Below are positions 59,344-64,000 of a stretch of DNA of 64,000 bases, piece after piece. Source of the DNA: Methanonatronarchaeum sp. AMET-Sl. Its GTDB lineage: Archaea > Halobacteriota > Methanonatronarchaeia > Methanonatronarchaeales > Methanonatronarchaeaceae. The DNA lies in contig NZ_CP122958.1 in assembly GCF_029854155.1 (NCBI RefSeq), forward strand, positions 62,001-126,000, given 5' to 3'. The notes below the pieces were generated by a model. That model was not told the DNA's origin and ran no database searches. It saw only the letters and a list, made by a program, of their open reading frames with translations. The translations under genes and the position numbers were made by a program. How positions within the stretch are numbered: the stretch's first letter is position 1; the number at the start of each line of letters is the position of its first letter.

Positions 59344-60426
59344 ATGACAGAATCAATTAGACAAGAAATCAAAGAACTCGAAGATGAAATAAAAAACACG
59401 CCATACAACAAAGCAACCTCTAAACATATAGGTAGGCTTAAAGCAAAGGTTTCAAACCTAAAAGAAAAACTTGAGAAACAAAGTTCTGGCTCCAAAGGCG
59501 GAGAAGGATACGACGTGCAGAAAAGCGGTGATAAAACCGCTGTCCTCGTCGGCTTTCCCTCCGTCGGAAAATCTACTTTATTATCAAAATTAACGGGAGC
59601 AGAATCCGAAATAGCTTCCTACGACTTCACAACACTAGACGTAATCCCAGGCATGCTTAAACATAAAGGATGTGCCATACAGCTTCTCGACGTACCTGGA
59701 TTAATCGAAGGTGCCTCCTCCAACAGAGGTCGAGGTCGGAGAGTTCTATCAGTTGTGCGAAACTGCGACCTAGTACTGATAACAACAGACGTACATCGAA
59801 TGGAACACATCGAGAAGATTAAAAAAGAGTTATACGATGCAGGAATCAGACTTGACAAAGAACCACCTAAAATAGAGATCGAAAAAAAAGATAAAGGCGG
59901 TATCGACATAGTCAGCTCAGTTGAACAAGAACTTGAAGAAGACACAATAAAAGCAATCCTAAGTGAATACAAAATCATAAACGCCACAGTTATCTTAAGA
60001 GAAAAATTCGATTTAGATCGATTGATAGACGGAATCGCAGACAACAGAGTATACATGCCATCCCTAACCGTAGTAAACAAAATAGATGAAACCACACGAA
60101 ACACAAAAGAAGACGAAGAAGGCCGTATCTATATCTCTGCCGAAAAAGAAATCAATCTAGATTACCTTAAAAACAAGATATTAGGGAAACTTGATATAAA
60201 AAGAGTCTACCTCAAGCCACATCGAGGCGAACCAGACATGGAAGACCCAATAGTAGTTGATAAACACGCAACCGTACAAGATGTATCCAGAAAACTACAT
60301 AGAGATTTTGAAAAAAAATTCAGATACGCAAAAGTATGGGGCGATTCAGCCAAACACGATGGCCAGCAGGTAGGTAAAGACCACCAACTAGAAGATGGAG
60401 ATATATTAAGCATAATCACAAATTAA
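59344..60426 (+). CDS. DRG-family GTPase with TGS domain
   Basis: A 360-aa GTPase of the DRG/OBG group. An N-terminal coiled coil (about 1-55) precedes G1 GFPSVGKST near residue 70, the TTLDVIPG switch, G3 LLDVPGLIEGA, and G4 VVNKID near 243; the last 70 residues are a TGS domain ending EDGDILSIITN. DRG proteins bind translating ribosomes and factors such as DFRP. The archaeal role is not settled. The ribosome-binding site is weak, consistent with coupling to the preceding Cys-rich gene. Confidence 0.95.
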   Translation: MTESIRQEIKELEDEIKNTPYNKATSKHIGRLKAKVSNLKEKLEKQSSGSKGGEGYDVQKSGDKTAVLVGFPSVGKSTLLSKLTGAESEIASYDFTTLDVIPGMLKHKGCAIQLLDVPGLIEGASSNRGRGRRVLSVVRNCDLVLITTDVHRMEHIEKIKKELYDAGIRLDKEPPKIEIEKKDKGGIDIVSSVEQELEEDTIKAILSEYKIINATVILREKFDLDRLIDGIADNRVYMPSLTVVNKIDETTRNTKEDEEGRIYISAEKEINLDYLKNKILGKLDIKRVYLKPHRGEPDMEDPIVVDKHATVQDVSRKLHRDFEKKFRYAKVWGDSAKHDGQQVGKDHQLEDGDILSIITN

Positions 60427-60476
60427 CATAATCACAAACTAACCCCTTTTTTTTCACTAACTCGTTTATAGTGTTT

Positions 60477-61484
60477 TTATGCCGTTATTTTGGGTGGCTG
60501 GTTTTTGTTTTCCTGTATCTTGATTTTTTTGTTACCGATGAATTGGTTAACAAGCCAGGCATTTGTTTTTGTATGCGTTGTTAGCTTGGTTGTTGTGTAA
60601 CTACCGCCTGATAAACCAACTATAGGTAATATCTGGTCACCAGAATATTTGTCAACAGCTCCAATTTCTTTAATTTGTTTTATTAGTTTTTCACCGGCTT
60701 CTTTACCAACTTTTTCAGCGGGTTTTCCGGGCTCTCCTAGAGCGCTGGAGCCATAACGACATCCTTCTGTGCTCCATAACACAATTCCAGAGCCCTTCCC
60801 CATTACATCAGTTGTTTGTTCAACCTTTATCTCAATCGGGATGTCAAGTTTTTTTAATTGTTTTTCGGCTGAATTGGCCTGTCTCTCAGCTATATGGCGT
60901 GGAAGATTTCCACAATGCGATATCCCCATTATTTTCTGAGGCCTTTCACAATCTATATCAAAAGGATTCAAATCGGAATTGGAGGCAGTAAACCGTACTT
61001 CACCACCACCTTTTGGGTAATACCCTCTTTTTATTAAATCCAAATCGAATTCAAGTCCATATTTACTTAATATTGGTTTAGTAACATTTATTAGGTAATC
61101 TATAGGTGGAGACCACTTTACATCTGTTCCACCAACCGCATATACCCTTATTTCATTTGAAACATGCAGGGTAGGTAATAAACACTGCAATAACAAAGTT
61201 ATACTCCCAGCAGTCCCAATATCGATCTCTATATCTCCCCCTGGTTTTTCAGTTGGTTTAAAAAATAATTCGGTTGAACGGAGTCTATCTCCATTTACCT
61301 CAGCATTGGTTAACCGTTTCATCAACTTTACACAACTTAAATGTTGATACGACAACCCTGGATTAGACCTACCAGCCCGGATATTCATTAATTTAATAGG
61401 TTCCCCAAAGACACTTGATAAAGCCAGAGATGTTCTAACAACCTGTCCACCACCCTCACCATAACTACCATCGATTTCCAACAA
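60477..61484 (-). CDS. rtcA: RNA 3'-terminal phosphate cyclase
   Basis: A 335-aa RtcA enzyme converting RNA 3'-phosphate to 2',3'-cyclic phosphate with ATP. The start DGSYGEGGGQVVRTSLALS is the family signature, and the catalytic His is in THTKTNAWLVNQF near residue 306. RNA repair or splice-end handling is the likely context because kptA is nearby. It starts 18 bases after nadM on the same strand. Confidence 0.95.
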   Translation of the reverse strand: MLEIDGSYGEGGGQVVRTSLALSSVFGEPIKLMNIRAGRSNPGLSYQHLSCVKLMKRLTNAEVNGDRLRSTELFFKPTEKPGGDIEIDIGTAGSITLLLQCLLPTLHVSNEIRVYAVGGTDVKWSPPIDYLINVTKPILSKYGLEFDLDLIKRGYYPKGGGEVRFTASNSDLNPFDIDCERPQKIMGISHCGNLPRHIAERQANSAEKQLKKLDIPIEIKVEQTTDVMGKGSGIVLWSTEGCRYGSSALGEPGKPAEKVGKEAGEKLIKQIKEIGAVDKYSGDQILPIVGLSGGSYTTTKLTTHTKTNAWLVNQFIGNKKIKIQENKNQPPKITA

Positions 61485-61502
61485 AAAACCACCTAAAAAA
61501 AT

Positions 61503-62045
<543 letters not shown>

Positions 62046-62211
62046 TTATATCGCAAAACACCATATAACTGACGGAAACAACAAAAAACCCCTTCAACTC
62101 AGTTTGAATAAAAATGGTAACAAAACTAATCAAATGGAGAGCGAGTAGGTCAAAGCCTCTTTTTCGAAATTATTTTGTCCCCAAAATCCCTCTAAACCAT
62201 TTATCATGGTG

Positions 62212-62250
62212 TTATCTAAAGCAGGGTAGAAGACCTATTTTATAGGGGTC
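62212..62250 (+). repeat. Dispersed intergenic repeat, copy C
   Basis: On the plus strand TTATCT-AAAGCAG...AAGACCT (62212-62236) matches copies A and B with two single-base gaps and a few substitutions, and is followed by the hairpin CCTAT-TTT-ATAGG (62234-62246). It lies just beyond the stop of kptA, on the opposite strand. It is the most degraded of the three copies. Confidence 0.5.
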
Positions 62251-62254
62251 AATT

Positions 62255-62896
62255 TTATAGGTTTATTTTTTCATTGACTTCTATAAATGCTGGTGGTACT
62301 TCATCTGCAACCCATACTCCTTCTGCTGCCTTTCTTATGTCTACACCATTTACCTGTGCTTCTCTACTTCTAACTATTATAAGTATTGGGTTGTCTGTTG
62401 ATGAACTGGCGACCTGTAAAGCCGATTCTTTCTCCTCACTAAGATGGACTTTAACTTTGTCTGCTGGTTTTAAACCTATTTCAAGAACTCTTCCAGCTTC
62501 TTCTTCACTACTACCGTAATAGAGTTCTTCTGGCGGTTCAGTAATTGGTAGGTCTGGCTCCACATCTACTGTATGGCCGTATGTTGCACGGATCTCCCCG
62601 TCCTCAAGTTCATACCTACCTTTCTCATCTGTTTGGACAAGAACCTCGATATGTTCTTTATCAAGCCAGCTATACCTACCTCTCCTACTAATAGCCTTAT
62701 ATAAACCGTCAAGAGAAGCCCAGCCATTACCATCCAACTCAACCCCAATATCTTTAGGGAAATGCCTCAGAGAACCAGAAACTATCTTACCCAAAGCAGT
62801 AGCCCTCTCTTCCGACATAAACAACTCTCCCTCTTCCCCACAATCACAGAGATCGCCACGAAAGTAACCATGGACGGGACATTTCTTTATTTGCAT
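62255..62896 (-). CDS. RNA 2'-phosphotransferase KptA/Tpt1-like
   Basis: A 213-aa acidic Tpt1-family protein. The archaeal N-terminal Cys/His part (CPVHGYFRGDLCDCG) precedes ALGKIVSGSLRHFP (Arg-His catalytic pair) and IRATYGHTV (Arg). In the NAD domain several usual residues are changed: LYYGSS where LYHGTS is common, DKVKVHLS where an Arg is usual, and VASSSTD where VGxRxG is usual. The protein keeps the overall fold (VWVADEVPPAFI). KptA removes a 2'-phosphate from RNA with NAD+. Activity may be altered. Confidence 0.85.
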   Translation of the reverse strand: MQIKKCPVHGYFRGDLCDCGEEGELFMSEERATALGKIVSGSLRHFPKDIGVELDGNGWASLDGLYKAISRRGRYSWLDKEHIEVLVQTDEKGRYELEDGEIRATYGHTVDVEPDLPITEPPEELYYGSSEEEAGRVLEIGLKPADKVKVHLSEEKESALQVASSSTDNPILIIVRSREAQVNGVDIRKAAEGVWVADEVPPAFIEVNEKINL

Positions 62897-63062
62897 CCTT
62901 TAAAAAGAAGACCCACTCCTCTAAAAAATTTTCTATCAATAACCCTACAAATCACTACCAAAGAAATATAGATAACTTCAATTAAAAACCTATATATCGA
63001 CTCAAAATCGATAAAACTATATGTATAAACCCTTAAATTAAGTTTAGTTAAGAGAGATATTT

Positions 63063-63644
63063 TTGATTGAATCAGAGTTGTTTAGTCTAGTTATACTGCC
63101 ATTGTTGATTTTTATCGCCAGGGTAATCGATGTAAGTATGGCAACGATACGAACAATATTTGTTGTAAGAGGGATCAAGTTTTTAGCTGCCTTTATAGGT
63201 TTTTTCGAAATCCTTATCTGGTTATTAGCTATCGGCCAGATAATGGCTAACCTAACCGACCCAGTAAACTACATAGCGTATGCCGGAGGTTTCGCAACCG
63301 GAAGTTATGTTGGAATCATATTAGAAGACAGATTAGCAATAGGCGACCTTCTAATACGAGTCATGACCACGGATAAAGCAGACGAAATGTCAAATGAACT
63401 GCACAAAAAAGGATACAAAGTAATAAAAACACCGGCAACCACAAACGGAGATAAAATCGAGTTGATACACATACGGATACAGAGAAAAGAATTAATGAAA
63501 ATAATCAAAACAATAAAAAACCACGACCCAAATGCAGTATACACAGTACATGACATACGAGAAGCAAGTGACGAAACATCACTCCAAATCGAACAAAAAC
63601 GATACCACAGACGTATATTCGACTACATAAGACGGGGAAAGTGA
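63063..63644 (+). CDS. UPF0316/DUF5698-DUF2179 family membrane protein
   Basis: A 193-aa protein with three N-terminal membrane segments (about 8-75), including ARVIDVSMATIRTIFVVRG, the UPF0316 signature, then a soluble DUF2179-type domain (about 105-165) and a basic tail. The family is widespread and of unknown function. The start is the TTG at 63063, after a GAGAGAT of modest quality. It is monocistronic, divergent from kptA. Confidence 0.85.
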   Translation: MIESELFSLVILPLLIFIARVIDVSMATIRTIFVVRGIKFLAAFIGFFEILIWLLAIGQIMANLTDPVNYIAYAGGFATGSYVGIILEDRLAIGDLLIRVMTTDKADEMSNELHKKGYKVIKTPATTNGDKIELIHIRIQRKELMKIIKTIKNHDPNAVYTVHDIREASDETSLQIEQKRYHRRIFDYIRRGK

Positions 63645-63904
63645 AATCCTAAACAACCAAAAATATTGATGCACCCCAACAGGTATATTGAATCTGTCAT
63701 TGAGTCTATTTTTTTAGAAAAACCAATAAATTGATTATTAAATCACACAATAAACCATTAGACAGGACAAATTGAATTATAAATAATTAAGAGCTATTTG
63801 AATGAAAACAGTTAAAGACCATTGGGTTATTAAACGTTTTTAGGGATTGAAATAAATATCTAACCTACTTCAATTTATAAATGCGAAAACGGGGTTTTCA
63901 GTAT

Positions 63905-64000
63905 ATGGCGGATGATTCTAAAAAAGAAAAAACATTTCAACAAAAACTTGCCGACGGAGATTATACACGTAAAATCTCTATAGTAACAGTTCTTTTCGCT
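63905..64000 (+). CDS. Partial gene leaving the right edge, possible membrane protein
   Basis: An ATG at 63905 opens a frame through the window end, giving 32 residues: a charged N-terminus (about 25 residues, starting MADDSKKEK) and then the start of a hydrophobic stretch (ISIVTVLFA). GGGG lies about 15 bases before the ATG, and a TATA-like TTTATAAAT (about 63874-63882) is upstream. The pattern suits a membrane or signal-anchored protein; the family cannot be told. Confidence 0.6.
   Translation, partial: MADDSKKEKTFQQKLADGDYTRKISIVTVLFA

Overview
The window comes from an AT-rich methanogenic euryarchaeon with salt-adapted features. Archaeal markers are archaeal AlaRS and TyrRS, GatDE, TFB, eIF1A, CDC48, HerA/NurA/Mre11/Rad50, NucS, geranylgeranyl reductase and archaeosortase. 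Methanogen markers are MtxX, methanogenesis marker 2 and a fused Fae-Hps. Many proteins are rich in Asp/Glu (AlaRS, NIF3-like, KptA, RHH regulator, a lipoprotein). There is a complete stand-alone Mrp/Mnh-type antiporter operon, and an ArtA-Psd-PssA set like the one haloarchaea use for lipid anchoring of surface proteins. I infer a halophilic or alkaliphilic methanogen, possibly of the Methanonatronarchaeia type; the class is inference and was not tested. Many starts are TTG or GTG preceded by GGAGG or GGTG ribosome-binding sites, and this decided several start choices below.

Layout. 0-1.4 kb: a zinc-ribbon protein, a NifX-like protein and an Mrp/NBP35 ATPase (iron-sulfur cluster handling), then tRNA-Ile(GAU). 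1.7-4.0 kb: artA, psd and pssA (archaetidylserine/ethanolamine synthesis and protein anchoring). 4-9 kb: a B12-binding radical SAM enzyme, an Hsp20-like protein and alaS. 9-14.5 kb: eIF1A and KH protein, a CBS protein, an asparagine-synthase-like protein with purB, and tyrS. 14.5-20.1 kb: the nine-gene mnh operon. 20.2-25.4 kb: pyrF, TraB-like, M50 protease, CobW-like GTPase and ACT protein. 25.5-31.8 kb: elp3, argH, gatD and gatE on one strand. 32-41 kb: NIF3-like protein, an HhH protein, and a DNA-end-processing operon (nurA-herA-mre11-rad50 plus an RNase H-fold exonuclease). 41-50.6 kb: lipoprotein, tpiA and fae-hps, MFS and geranylgeranyl reductase, nucS, cdc48 and an ArsR regulator. 50.7-58.6 kb: TFB, a glutamate-synthase-like FMN enzyme, the mmp2-mtxX-RHH cluster, a FAH-family hydrolase and a membrane protein. 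59-64 kb: a Cys-rich small protein with a DRG GTPase, the kptA-nadM-rtcA cluster, a UPF0316 membrane protein, and the start of a gene that leaves the window.

Most of the window is ordinary housekeeping sequence. The least explained signals are non-coding. A roughly 26-bp core followed by a hairpin occurs three times in unrelated intergenic gaps (about 20.93, 53.74 and 62.22 kb). A compact hairpin with a TATA box and a T-run lies in the gatE/NIF3 gap. GTAAC-type repeats surround the promoter of the ArsR-family gene. Among proteins, the main second-look items are the Cys-rich acidic protein before the DRG GTPase, the exonuclease appended to the Rad50 operon, the MtxX-linked RHH regulator, and a KptA whose conserved residues look altered. 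I saw no CRISPR array, intact insertion sequence or rRNA.
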